Position numbers and translations under genes: made by a program | Source: Flavobacteriales bacterium 34_180_T64 | GTDB taxonomy: Bacteria; Bacteroidota; Bacteroidia; Flavobacteriales; Flavobacteriaceae | Assembly: GCA_002162765.1 (NCBI GenBank) | Contig: MAAR01000009.1 | Coordinates: forward strand, 186,001-250,000 | Direction: 5' to 3' | Length of the DNA stretch: 64,000 nucleotides | Notes under the pieces: generated by a model | What the model was told of the DNA's origin: nothing | The model's database searches: none | Seen by the model: the letters and a program-made list of their open reading frames with translations, nothing else | In this document: positions 34,586 to 43,858 of the stretch, one piece after another | How the letters are laid out: every line of letters starts with the position of its first letter | Numbering within the stretch: the stretch's first letter is position 1

Positions 34586-34632
34586 AAGTTTGATTTTTGT
34601 AATATTGTAGTTACTAACTAATACACTATTTT

Positions 34633-35430
34633 ATGGGTTTATTTAAGAGAAATCCTTTTGGTCATATTCTTTTTGTAAAAAAGTGGCTCATTAGAATTTT
34701 GGGTGGGCTAACACATAGACGATTTAGAGGTTTCAATGATTTACAAATTGAAGGTTCTGAAATCATAAAAAACTTACCAGATACTAACGTCTTATTTATT
34801 TCGAATCACCAAACTTATTTTGCAGATGTTATTGCTATGTTTCATGTGTTTAATGCAAGTTTAAGTGGTCGTTTAGACAGTATAAAAAATGTAGGTTATC
34901 TCTGGAATCCTAAACTAAATATGTATTATGTGGCGGCTAAAGAAACCATGAAATCTGGACTTTTACCTAAAATATTGGCCTATGTTGGATCCGTGAGTAT
35001 TGAACGTACTTGGAGGGCTGAAGGACAAGATGTAAATCGTCAGGTAAAAATGAGTGATATTTCTAGTATTGGAAAAGCACTAGATGATGGTTGGGTGGTA
35101 ACATTTCCGCAAGGAACCACAACACCATTTAAACCTATAAGAAAAGGAACAGCTCACATTATAAAACGATATAAGCCTGTTGTAGTGCCTATTGTTATTG
35201 ATGGTTTTAGAAGATCGTTCGATAAGAAAGGCTTACGTGTTAAAAAGAAAAATGTGTACCAATCGTTCGAAATAAAAGCCCCTTTAGAAATCGATTATGA
35301 AAATGAATCTATTGCTGATATTGTTGAAAAAATAGAATATGCCATAGAGCAACATCCTTCATTTTTAAAAGTTATTCCTCAAACTGAATTACTAGCAAAA
35401 GAAGAGTTAAACAGAAAGCGAGAGTGGTAA
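34633..35430 (+). CDS. PlsC-like lysophospholipid acyltransferase
   Basis: A 265-residue protein of the glycerol-3-phosphate acyltransferase family, which transfers an acyl group to lysophosphatidate or a related lipid at the inner membrane. The catalytic motif appears as NHQTYFAD (H59 and D65), one residue longer than the classical HX4D. The second motif TFPQGTTTPF at about 157-166 stands for the FPEGTRS block. There is no long membrane helix, and the N-terminal basic segment may bind the membrane. Close to the CoA-recycling NUDIX gene, so both fit lipid turnover. Confidence 0.85.
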   Translation: MGLFKRNPFGHILFVKKWLIRILGGLTHRRFRGFNDLQIEGSEIIKNLPDTNVLFISNHQTYFADVIAMFHVFNASLSGRLDSIKNVGYLWNPKLNMYYVAAKETMKSGLLPKILAYVGSVSIERTWRAEGQDVNRQVKMSDISSIGKALDDGWVVTFPQGTTTPFKPIRKGTAHIIKRYKPVVVPIVIDGFRRSFDKKGLRVKKKNVYQSFEIKAPLEIDYENESIADIVEKIEYAIEQHPSFLKVIPQTELLAKEELNRKREW

Positions 35431-35432
35431 GT

Positions 35433-36074
35433 CTATGCGTCTAGTTTTTTAAGTTCTTTATAATTTTTATTTAATCGTTTCAAGAGAATACCATAGATGA
35501 GATAATAAAAACCTAACACCAATCCAATCAATATGGCTAAAGCTATTAATGTAACAAGAATCGTGATTGCATAAAACTTAAATAGTTCGCCGTTAGCCGT
35601 AGCCTTATCAATAGCAGAAATCATATTTTCATCTCTATTAAATTGAATGCCTAATACTAAAAAAGCAGAAACCGCTAAATAGATTAAATTAAATCCAACA
35701 TATTGTTTTACAGTCCGCCTCGTTTTTAAAATATTCTCCATCAAAATTTTCACATTATCTGTGACAGAAATAGTTCGGTAATTCATAAAAAAGGCATAAA
35801 AGAAATACGCTAAAATAACATAACCTAATACTGCAAATGGAATCATGATGCTTTCGGCGTGATAATTTTCAAATTGCTTGTTAAAGTCGGCGTCTTTTAA
35901 AACAAAGGCAATGAGAGACCAAAATGCAAATTCTAAAAGACTGATTATGAAAATCCATTTGACAATTGAAGACGATCTTTTAAGGATCATTTTATAAATT
36001 TCTTTATAAGTCAACTTAGGAAATTTATTGTCCTCTTTTTGCCAATCCTTTTTTAATAATTCTAATTCATCCAT
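35433..36074 (-). CDS. Four-helix membrane protein paired with an ECF sigma factor
   Basis: A 213-residue protein with a cytoplasmic N-terminus of about 35 residues (MDELELLKKDWQKEDNKFP) and membrane segments near 38-58, 78-98, 122-142 and 168-195. It has no recognisable anti-sigma domain, but it lies 4 bases downstream of a sigma factor gene and in the same direction, the normal place for an anti-sigma factor. The soluble N-terminus could bind the sigma factor. This is inference from position. Confidence 0.75.
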   Translation of the reverse strand: MDELELLKKDWQKEDNKFPKLTYKEIYKMILKRSSSIVKWIFIISLLEFAFWSLIAFVLKDADFNKQFENYHAESIMIPFAVLGYVILAYFFYAFFMNYRTISVTDNVKILMENILKTRRTVKQYVGFNLIYLAVSAFLVLGIQFNRDENMISAIDKATANGELFKFYAITILVTLIALAILIGLVLGFYYLIYGILLKRLNKNYKELKKLDA

Positions 36075-36078
36075 AATG

Positions 36079-36573
36079 TTACGGATTTAATATTGTTCTT
36101 AATTTCGTTTTAACCCTATTCATTTTTACACGAGCATTAACTTGAGTAATACCTAGGGTTTCACTTATTTCACTATAGTTTTTGTCCTCTAAATACAAAA
36201 ACACGAGCGCTTTTTCTATATCGTTTAATTGATGTACAGCTTTATATAATGCCTTTAACTGTTGTTCTTCAGTATCATCATATTCTACAGCTTTTATTTT
36301 AAACTGTACACTTTCGAACTGTTGTGTATTAATTGTACGCTTAGATTTTCTATACAACGTTATTGCAGTATTTAACCCAATGCGATACATCCAAGTACTA
36401 AATTTAGCATCCCCTCGAAACTTTGGAAATGCTTTCCATAGCTGTATCGTTATTTCTTGAAACAAATCATTGTGAGCATCCTGATTATTAGTATATAATC
36501 GGCATACCTTATGCACAATGTTTTGATGCTTTTCAAGCTGTTCTACAAAACTATGTTCGAGTTCTTTATTCAA
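36079..36573 (-). CDS. ECF-type sigma factor (TTG start)
   Basis: A 164-residue sigma-70 family protein. Region 2 includes NDLFQEITIQLWKAFPKFRG and FSTWMYRIGLNTAIT at about 36-74; region 4 includes ALVFLYLEDKNYSEISETLGI at about 122-142. No ATG is available: the only start before the conserved region is TTG at 36573, with a stop codon four codons further upstream. A weak start may limit expression. It is coupled to a membrane protein gene that is probably its partner. Divergent from ndh. Confidence 0.9.
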   Translation of the reverse strand: MNKELEHSFVEQLEKHQNIVHKVCRLYTNNQDAHNDLFQEITIQLWKAFPKFRGDAKFSTWMYRIGLNTAITLYRKSKRTINTQQFESVQFKIKAVEYDDTEEQQLKALYKAVHQLNDIEKALVFLYLEDKNYSEISETLGITQVNARVKMNRVKTKLRTILNP

Positions 36574-36674
36574 TTTGTTTAATCAGTTAGTTAGCTATAT
36601 GTAGTATAAAAAATTGAATTGTTACATTGGTGTTAAACATTAATTCAAAAATAGTGTTTAACTGGCTTAAATTG

Positions 36675-36682
36675 TATCTTTG
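36675..36682 (+). promoter_or_regulatory. Candidate -7 element (TATCTTTG) for ndh
   Basis: A TAnnTTTG match, 28 bases before the ndh ATG, in the divergent gap with the sigma factor gene. The upstream -33 box is not clear. Confidence 0.5.
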
Positions 36683-36710
36683 TATATAGTATTTTTACTA
36701 GCCTTTTTAT

Positions 36711-37982
36711 ATGAATATTCCACAGTCAGATTTCCCGAGAGTTGTAATTATTGGTGGTGGTTTTGCCGGCGTTAATTTAGCTAAATCACTGGCAAATAGA
36801 AGCGTACAGGTCGTTTTATTAGATAAACATAATTACCACACCTTTCAGCCATTATTATACCAAGTTTCAAGTTCTGGACTTGAGCCAGATTCTATTGCTT
36901 ACCCACTTCGAAAAATTATTAAAAAACATAAAACGTCATTTTTTCGATTGGCCGATGTAGCGCAAATCGATGCAGAAAAAAAACAGGTTATTACTGATAT
37001 CGGCACGCTTCCATATGATTACCTAGTAATTGCCACTGGGACTAAGACTAATTATTTTGGTAATGCTATGATAGAAACTAATAGTATGCCAATGAAAACG
37101 GTTCCTCAGGCGTTAAATATTAGAAGTCTCATACTTCAAAATTTTGAAAAAGCCGCAATTGCTGATTCTAAAGAGTCGCGAGAATCATACTTGAATTTTG
37201 TAATCGTGGGTGGTGGACCTACAGGTGTTGAACTTGCTGGTGCTATTGCCGAACTGAAGAATCATATCTTGCCTCGAGATTATCACGATTTAAATGCAAG
37301 AGATATGCAGATTCATTTGCTGGAAGGTAATGATCGTGTACTACCACCAATGAGTGAAACAGCATCAAAAAAAGCAGAACTGTTTTTAAAGAATTTAGGG
37401 GTACACGTGCATTGCAATACCTATGTTCAAAATTATGATGGGAAAACGGTTTCTACAAATTCCGAATTAGTGATGCGGTCAGATACTTTAATTTGGGCTG
37501 CTGGTGTTACCGGTGCTCCTGTAAAAGGACTAAAAGCAGAAGTTTTGATTGATCGTGCAAATCGATATAAGGTGAATCGTTTTAATCAAATCGATGGCTA
37601 TGATACTATTTTTGCGCTAGGAGATATCGCTTTAATGGAAACCGAAGCCTATCCAAATGGTCATCCGCAAGTTGCCCAACCGGCAATTCAACAAGGTAAA
37701 TTGCTAGGTAAAAATCTCTTAAAACTTGTGAATAATAAACCCATGAAACCCTTTAGCTATTCCGATAAGGGATCGATGGCAACTATTGGAAGAAATAAGG
37801 CGGTGGTAGATTTAAAGCATTATCAGTTCGGTGGTTTCTTTGCCTGGTTTATATGGATGTTCGTTCACCTAATGTCATTAGTTGGTTTTCGAAATAGAGT
37901 AGTCGTCATGTTTAATTGGACGTACAACTACATTAATTTCGATAAAGCCTCAAGACTTATTATCAGGCCTTTTAAGAAATAG
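36711..37982 (+). CDS. ndh: Type II NADH dehydrogenase
   Basis: A 423-residue membrane-associated flavoprotein that moves electrons from NADH to the quinone pool without pumping protons. FAD binding is shown by IIGGGFAGVNLAKSL at about 13-27, and NADH binding by VGGGPTGVELAGAI at about 162-175. ALGDIALM near residue 304 is the second FAD contact. The C-terminal amphipathic and hydrophobic segment (FFAWFIWMFVHLMSLVGF) anchors it to the membrane. The stop codon lies five bases before an intergenic structured element. Confidence 0.93.
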   Translation: MNIPQSDFPRVVIIGGGFAGVNLAKSLANRSVQVVLLDKHNYHTFQPLLYQVSSSGLEPDSIAYPLRKIIKKHKTSFFRLADVAQIDAEKKQVITDIGTLPYDYLVIATGTKTNYFGNAMIETNSMPMKTVPQALNIRSLILQNFEKAAIADSKESRESYLNFVIVGGGPTGVELAGAIAELKNHILPRDYHDLNARDMQIHLLEGNDRVLPPMSETASKKAELFLKNLGVHVHCNTYVQNYDGKTVSTNSELVMRSDTLIWAAGVTGAPVKGLKAEVLIDRANRYKVNRFNQIDGYDTIFALGDIALMETEAYPNGHPQVAQPAIQQGKLLGKNLLKLVNNKPMKPFSYSDKGSMATIGRNKAVVDLKHYQFGGFFAWFIWMFVHLMSLVGFRNRVVVMFNWTYNYINFDKASRLIIRPFKK

Positions 37983-37986
37983 TTTT

Positions 37987-38060
37987 GGGCGTTCCCTTTG
38001 GTCAGGCTGTACGCTAAATCTTTTGCAAACAAAAGGATATCACTTCCATCCTTAACGCAA
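37987..38060. repeat. Structured intergenic element between convergent genes
   Basis: About 74 bases bounded by a closing pair GCGTT (37989-37993) / AACGC (38054-38058). They enclose an internal hairpin TCTTTTG (38019-38025) / CAAAAGGA (38030-38037). The right end reaches into the last codons of the lysoplasmalogenase gene and provides its stop codon. It looks unlike a terminator (no T run). I recall similar segments, GGGCGTT ... AACGC with an inner CTTTT/AAAAG arm, between genes in other Flavobacteriaceae, but only a search can confirm this. Confidence 0.6.
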
Positions 38061-38732
38061 ATTCGGTTTTAGTTTTAAAATCCCGAAAGTAATACAGTAT
38101 TGTGCCATCGCGTACGTAAGCATAATGCTAATTGGAGCATGCCAAAGTTCCTGATAAAATTTGTTCAGTGCTAATATACTGTCAGATATCATAAACAAAA
38201 TCGCTCCTATAAGAACCCAATTAAAACTAGCCTTGGTAACCTTATTTTTTCTTAAGTATGCTGTAGTTCCCATTGTGAGAATTACAATCATGTAAACGAT
38301 TACTGGAATTAATAGGTCGCCAAGACCAGCATTCAATAGATAAAATAATCCCGAACCGTATACTAATAAAATGAATATTAACCAGATGGGGTTTATAGCG
38401 TCATTTCTATGTTTTAGAAACACTAGAATGTACATAATATGTGCACATAAAAAGGCAGCCAAACCCAATATGAAATAATTGGCAGACGCATCTACAAACA
38501 TCAATAAAATATCTCCCACAACTGAGAATACTAAACCTAAAATCGTTAAGTTTTTTAGCCTTGAGTTAAGATGTTGACTATTCCGTATAAAATAAAAGAG
38601 CAATGAAATTACAATGGCTGGTTTCGCAAAATAATGAACTGATTTTAATGATGGATTTGAATCACAAATCAATTCGATAATTACAATACTAAAAAAAAAG
38701 AGACTAAATCGTGTTGTAGTTTTACGAAGCAT
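38052..38732 (-). CDS. Lysoplasmalogenase (YhhN/TMEM86 family)
   Basis: A 226-residue polytopic membrane protein with about eight hydrophobic segments. Typical YhhN features are FSVVGDILLMF at about 68-78, ILGLAAFLCAHIMYILVF near 88-105, and GAILFMISDSILALNKF near 176-192; the acidic residues in these segments form the active site of the family. Family members cleave the vinyl-ether bond of lysoplasmalogens. The last three codons are part of the structured intergenic element. Nothing nearby suggests plasmalogen synthesis, so the real substrate is open. Confidence 0.88.
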   Translation of the reverse strand: MLRKTTTRFSLFFFSIVIIELICDSNPSLKSVHYFAKPAIVISLLFYFIRNSQHLNSRLKNLTILGLVFSVVGDILLMFVDASANYFILGLAAFLCAHIMYILVFLKHRNDAINPIWLIFILLVYGSGLFYLLNAGLGDLLIPVIVYMIVILTMGTTAYLRKNKVTKASFNWVLIGAILFMISDSILALNKFYQELWHAPISIMLTYAMAQYCITFGILKLKPNLR

Positions 38733-38878
38733 GATATGGATATTGGTCTTAAAAAGTTAAAGATATTCAATTCATCAGTTAAATTTAACAATTCGGTTAA
38801 ATAGAATTTATTGAATGCAAGTCTTACTGCAAATTTGCCCTATCAATTAATTAAACGACAGTTTAAATTCTCTAACCA

Positions 38879-41029
38879 ATGAAAAATTTAGTACTACTAT
38901 TAATGCTTTCCATGAGCACAATATCAATTTCTCAAATCACAGTTAATGGAAAAGTGACCGATATTAACAATCAACCCATTGTTGGTGCCAATGTTTATTT
39001 AGAAGGAACATACGATGGATCTACGACGTCAGATTCTGGTGTTTTTTCTTTTACTACTACCGAAACTGGTACTCAAGTCTTAATTATTTCTTATCTATCC
39101 TATGAAACAAAAAAAATCAGCACTGATGTTACTTTATTAAAGGACCTTAAAATTAAACTACGAGAAGATGTTGACGCTTTAGATACCGTTGTAATTTCAG
39201 CTGGTACTTTTGAAGCCAATGATAATAGTAAGGTGTCTGTTTTAAAACCCTTAGATGTGGTTACAACGGCAAGTGCTCTTGGTGATTTTGTAGGCGCACT
39301 TCAAACGCTTCCTGGCACGACTACAGTTGCTGAAGATGGTCGGTTATTTGTGAGAGGAGGCGATGCAGAAGAAACACAAATATTTATCGATGGTATTCGT
39401 GTGTTCACCCCGTATTCATCAACAACTAATAATACCCCAACACGTGGACGTTATTCACCATTTCTATTTGATGGTATCACCTTTTCAACTGGAGGTTATT
39501 CGGCAGAGTACGGACAGGCCTTATCTAGTGTGTTGCTATTGAGTACTATAGATGAACCAGATCAGGAAAAAACAGATATTGGAATTATGAGTGTTGGTGG
39601 AAGTTTAGGACATACTGAAAAATGGAACAAAACATCACTAAGCGTTAGTGCATCCTATATAAATTTGGCACCTTATAATGCGCTATTTCCAGACAGAAAT
39701 GATTGGGATACACCTTTTAGAGGTGCTCAAGGAGAAGCCGTGTTTAGACAAAAATTAAATTCGGGGATGTTTAAGTTTTATGCGGCGTTTGACGCTGGAG
39801 ATTTCGAACTAACACAAGAGGATATTAATTATGACGAAGGGATTCATTTCAAATTAAATAATTCAAATTTTTATGCAAATACATCCTATCATGGTGCATT
39901 AAAAATGGGTTGGTCTATCCAAACAGGTTTGAGCTATACAATTGCAAATACTAAAATTGGTATAATGGAGAGTGATATAGAGGATAAAGAAAATTCAGCA
40001 CATGCTAAATTCAAATTGAAAAAACGATTCAACAGTCGTTTTAAACTCAATTTTGGCGCGGAGTATTTTACAACAAAATTTGACGAAAATTATGCGGAAG
40101 AAGATTTCAATGCAGCGTATGGGTTTACAAATAATATTAGCGCAGCCTTTGTAGAGTCTGATCTTATATTCAGTAAAAAATTTGCTTTAAAACTAGGATT
40201 AAGAACTGATTACCATCATTTGTTAAATGAATTCACTTTAGCGCCAAGAGCATCAATTGCCTATAAAACTTCAGCAAATAGTCAACTTTCACTGGCTTAT
40301 GGTAATTTTTATCAAACACCATCAAATAGCTATTTGAAATTTAATCAAGACTTTGAATCTCAAAAAACTGCACATTATATTTTTAACTATCAATATGTAA
40401 ATGATGGCAAAATATTTAGAGCAGAAGCATTTAGAAAATCTTATGATAAATTGGTGAAGTATGATTCTGAATTCGCAAGTTTTGACAGCAATTATAATAA
40501 TAATGGTTATGGGTTCGCACAAGGATTGGATGTGTTTTGGAGAGATAATAAAAGTATTAAAAATACCGATTATTGGTTGAGTTATTCGTATTTGGATACG
40601 GAACGTGATTATAAAAATTTTCCAAATTCTAGTCAACCAAGTTTTGCGAATACACATAATTTTTCTGCAGTAGCTAAATACTGGATCGAGGATTGGAAAA
40701 GTCAAGTTGGATTTAGTTATCAATTTGCTTCGGGTCGACCATATACAAACCCTAATGCTTCAGAATTTCTAAGTGAGAAAACGAAAAGTTATAACAGTAT
40801 TAGTTTAAATTGGGCCTACTTAATTAGTCAGCAAAAAATACTTTATGTCTCAGTAAACAATGCTTTAGGTTTTAAAAACATTAATGGGTATCAATATGCA
40901 AATTCTCCTAATATGAACGGACAATTCGCCAGACGTGCATTACATCCTGCTGCAGATCAGTTCTTTTTTGTCGGATTCTTCTGGACCATTAGTGATAATG
41001 GTACAGATAACCAGTTAGATAACCTCTAG
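38879..41029 (+). CDS. TonB-dependent receptor with carboxypeptidase-like N-domain
   Basis: A 716-residue outer-membrane receptor. Signal peptide to about residue 18, a carboxypeptidase regulatory-like domain at about 20-100 (VNGKVTDINNQPIVGANVYL), a plug at about 120-225 (LQTLPGTTTVAEDGRLFVRGG), and a beta-barrel to the end. The last strand FFFVGFFWTI is followed by an extra 11 polar residues. No SusD, no sigma factor and no siderophore genes are near, so the ligand is unknown. A dedicated TonB protein is encoded 66 bases downstream. Confidence 0.92.
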   Translation: MKNLVLLLMLSMSTISISQITVNGKVTDINNQPIVGANVYLEGTYDGSTTSDSGVFSFTTTETGTQVLIISYLSYETKKISTDVTLLKDLKIKLREDVDALDTVVISAGTFEANDNSKVSVLKPLDVVTTASALGDFVGALQTLPGTTTVAEDGRLFVRGGDAEETQIFIDGIRVFTPYSSTTNNTPTRGRYSPFLFDGITFSTGGYSAEYGQALSSVLLLSTIDEPDQEKTDIGIMSVGGSLGHTEKWNKTSLSVSASYINLAPYNALFPDRNDWDTPFRGAQGEAVFRQKLNSGMFKFYAAFDAGDFELTQEDINYDEGIHFKLNNSNFYANTSYHGALKMGWSIQTGLSYTIANTKIGIMESDIEDKENSAHAKFKLKKRFNSRFKLNFGAEYFTTKFDENYAEEDFNAAYGFTNNISAAFVESDLIFSKKFALKLGLRTDYHHLLNEFTLAPRASIAYKTSANSQLSLAYGNFYQTPSNSYLKFNQDFESQKTAHYIFNYQYVNDGKIFRAEAFRKSYDKLVKYDSEFASFDSNYNNNGYGFAQGLDVFWRDNKSIKNTDYWLSYSYLDTERDYKNFPNSSQPSFANTHNFSAVAKYWIEDWKSQVGFSYQFASGRPYTNPNASEFLSEKTKSYNSISLNWAYLISQQKILYVSVNNALGFKNINGYQYANSPNMNGQFARRALHPAADQFFFVGFFWTISDNGTDNQLDNL

Positions 41030-41095
41030 AACTGATAATTGTCATAGTAATTGGCGTAAAATTCTAATAAATTCATAGTATAAATATTAGATATT

Positions 41096-41821
41096 ATGAA
41101 GCCAAAAAAGAATCCAGATATCGAAGTATGTCGAAATAGTAGTTTATATTTTGCGATTGGTCTTAATTTGATGCTGCTATTAACTTGGGGTCTACTCGAA
41201 TGGAAAACATATGATAAAGCAGAAGTTGCTCATGATGTACTGGTAATGGATAAGGAAATGGAAGAAGAAATTCCAATTATTAATATCAATACACCGCCAC
41301 CGCCACCTCCGCCAATTACTGTTAACGAGGCAATTACGGTTGTTGAAGATTTAGATGAAGTTGAAGAAACTATTATTGAAAGTAGTGAAACTAATCTTGA
41401 CGAAGCCATCGACGAGCCTATTGCAAAATTTGACGATATAAGTGTCGAGGAAATAGAAGAAGATATAGAAGTGCCTTTCTCAGTAATTGAAAACGTACCA
41501 GTATTCCCTGGTTGTTCAGGCTCAAATGATGAAAAAAGAGCGTGTTTCCAGAAAAAAATGCAAAAGCATATTCAGAAGAATTTTAGATATCCAGATGTTG
41601 CTGTGGAATTAGGAATGACAGGAAGGGTAATTGTATTATTCGTTATAGATACGGATGGAAAGATTACAGGTATAAGAAGTAGAGGTCCAGATAAACTATT
41701 AGAGAATGAGGCTGAACGGATTATTGGTTTACTACCTATTATGAAGCCAGGAAAACAACGCGGAAGAAACGTGAGAGTGCCCTACAGTATTCCAATTTAT
41801 TTTAAACTTCAAAATCATTAA
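41096..41821 (+). CDS. tonB: Energy transducer TonB
   Basis: A 241-residue inner-membrane-anchored protein. One transmembrane helix at about 17-36, a short proline stretch (TPPPPPPP at about 66-73) and an unusually acidic Glu/Asp linker of about 75 residues lead to a C-terminal TonB domain at about 140-238 (FPGCSG, KHIQKNFRYPDVAVELGMTGRV). It couples proton-motive force from ExbB/ExbD to the outer-membrane receptor. The adjacent receptor gene is the natural partner. C-terminal residues VPYSIPIYFKL match the standard end. Confidence 0.92.
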   Translation: MKPKKNPDIEVCRNSSLYFAIGLNLMLLLTWGLLEWKTYDKAEVAHDVLVMDKEMEEEIPIININTPPPPPPPITVNEAITVVEDLDEVEETIIESSETNLDEAIDEPIAKFDDISVEEIEEDIEVPFSVIENVPVFPGCSGSNDEKRACFQKKMQKHIQKNFRYPDVAVELGMTGRVIVLFVIDTDGKITGIRSRGPDKLLENEAERIIGLLPIMKPGKQRGRNVRVPYSIPIYFKLQNH

Positions 41822-41843
41822 TATATTAAAACAAGGGTGCCAA

Positions 41844-43820
41844 CTATTGATCGATAGCTTTGTTTTGTTCTGTAAGTAGATTTCCTTTCATTGTATAATA
41901 CCAGGGAAGTGACATGTAATTGTCGTGCATTTTACGCCAGTTTTCATCAGATGATGGTGTTTCTTTATTTAAATTTAAATCTATAGATTTTATTTTTGAA
42001 TCCTTGCTGAAAAAGTACATACTATTTTGATTCACAAGTTCATTGAATCCTATTGCTGAAGTTTTGTTTTTAGAAAAAAGAGATTGTCCAAAACTATAAT
42101 ATTCGAAACCTTTTGGAGCTACTTTTTCAATTAATGTCGGTAAAACATCAATATGTGTGCCTGGTGTTTCGTTTATAGACACTGGAATTCCTTTACCGTA
42201 CATAACAAAGTTTACTGCATTACGCTCATACAAATTAGGTTGATGATTGACAAAGCGCCTTCCGTAATGATCTCCCGTGAAACAATGAAGCGCATCTGGA
42301 AATTTTGAATCCGCGGTTTTAACAAAATCACCAATAGCTTTATCGCTATACCATAAATGGCCCATTTCTTCCATAGACATTCTTCCATCATAAAGCGGTT
42401 TTACGGCTTCAGGTAAATCGTCTTTTGAGCGATACGGAAATCCTTTATCATAAATATCTACAGCATAAGGCGCATGATAACTAGAGGTTAAAATTACATT
42501 TAAGGAATATGCATTTGGATCTACATGCTTCAAGACCAAATCAAATAATTTTTCGTCTTCAATTCCCCAAGCTCCTGAATCTGATACACCTCCGGCATCC
42601 ACACCAGAGAAAATGCGATCTACGCCTTGATGTTTTGTGAATTGACCAATATTTTCCCAAGATAGAAATCCGCCATAAAAAAAGTTAGTTTGGTAACCTA
42701 GTGCTTTAAATTGCAAAAACATGGAAGATTGAAAAGGCTCATTTATGGTGCCTAATTGGCTAATGTTAACACCACAATAAGGGACCCCAGAAACAATGGC
42801 ACCATATGAGTTAAACGTTGAGTTTGATGCTGGTAAAAAATTGGTGAATTGAGTGCCTTGCTTTGCCAAAGCGTTTAATTGTTCCGAAAGTTTAAACGGT
42901 AAATATTTGTCCATTAATGGCCAGGCATCATAACTTTCCATGACCACAAGAAAGATTTGTTTAGGTTTTTCTATAGAATCTCCAAGGGTTCTTTTTTTGA
43001 TGATTTCAGCTACGGAGTGTTCTGGATATCTCAGGTTAAAATCGGTGGCGTTCAAATATGGATTTTTGCCATCAATTAAATTTAATTCGTTAAAATCTGA
43101 TAAAGCATATTTGAAAGATCGATAAGGATTTAAAATAGTTTTATTCAAAAAATCATCCGATGAAACAGCTGCCCATTTTCTAATTGCAGGGACTTTCGAA
43201 AACGAACCACGCATTCCGATGAAAAAAATTAATAAAGTGGCTGACACCAATGCTATCTTTCCAGGTTTTGATGAAACCTTGTTAAGTAATTTATAAATAG
43301 ATATAGCGCCTTCAAATCGTCTAAATATAGAAAGACTAAATACGATTATTACAATTAATGAAATGCTATTTAAAACAGGATGAAAATCTTCAAGAACTGT
43401 ATGAGCTACAGCATTCATGTCGTCATATAAAGCAAGAAAAATAAAATTATTAAATTGATCATTGTACTCCTTAAAATAATTTAAAGTGACCAAACAGATA
43501 AGTGTAGAAAGAATTACAAATAAGTATTGGTGTAAGATTCTAACGGCCTTTATAATTTTGAATTTATCGTAGTACGATACTGTTAATAGTGTAAGTAATG
43601 GAATGATTAAAAAATAAGCAATAGCTGTGCAATCAAATCGGAAGCCCATAAAAAGGGTCTTAAATAGTTCGCTTAGATTCGAACTTTCACCCAGTTGTTT
43701 ATTGAAAATTGCAATGAATGTAATTCTAAAAAATAAGAAAAATAAAACGCCAAAACACCAGAAGAATACTAAATTACCTAATTCTTTTAAAAAATTCTCC
43801 CATCTCGATTTTTTTGTCAT
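41844..43820 (-). CDS. LTA synthase family phosphoglycerol/phosphoethanolamine transferase-like protein
   Basis: A 658-residue membrane enzyme. Five hydrophobic segments lie in the first 220 residues, then a sulfatase-fold catalytic domain from about 280 to 600. Key points are VVMESYDAWPLM (first metal-binding acid), SNSTFNSYGAIVSG (catalytic Thr) and TGDHYGRRF (metal Asp/His). The fold transfers head groups such as phosphoglycerol or phosphoethanolamine to lipids or glycans outside the cytoplasm. In a Gram-negative bacterium the likely targets are periplasmic glucans or lipid A. The exact substrate is not readable. Confidence 0.87.
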   Translation of the reverse strand: MTKKSRWENFLKELGNLVFFWCFGVLFFLFFRITFIAIFNKQLGESSNLSELFKTLFMGFRFDCTAIAYFLIIPLLTLLTVSYYDKFKIIKAVRILHQYLFVILSTLICLVTLNYFKEYNDQFNNFIFLALYDDMNAVAHTVLEDFHPVLNSISLIVIIVFSLSIFRRFEGAISIYKLLNKVSSKPGKIALVSATLLIFFIGMRGSFSKVPAIRKWAAVSSDDFLNKTILNPYRSFKYALSDFNELNLIDGKNPYLNATDFNLRYPEHSVAEIIKKRTLGDSIEKPKQIFLVVMESYDAWPLMDKYLPFKLSEQLNALAKQGTQFTNFLPASNSTFNSYGAIVSGVPYCGVNISQLGTINEPFQSSMFLQFKALGYQTNFFYGGFLSWENIGQFTKHQGVDRIFSGVDAGGVSDSGAWGIEDEKLFDLVLKHVDPNAYSLNVILTSSYHAPYAVDIYDKGFPYRSKDDLPEAVKPLYDGRMSMEEMGHLWYSDKAIGDFVKTADSKFPDALHCFTGDHYGRRFVNHQPNLYERNAVNFVMYGKGIPVSINETPGTHIDVLPTLIEKVAPKGFEYYSFGQSLFSKNKTSAIGFNELVNQNSMYFFSKDSKIKSIDLNLNKETPSSDENWRKMHDNYMSLPWYYTMKGNLLTEQNKAIDQ

Positions 43821-43858
43821 TTGATCTTAACTAATATTTGAAGTTCAATTTTATAACA

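Noticed and set aside
40322-40723. Minus-strand open frame of 133 codons
   Set aside because: Shadow of the TonB receptor gene; the hydrophobic residues arise from its beta-strand codons.
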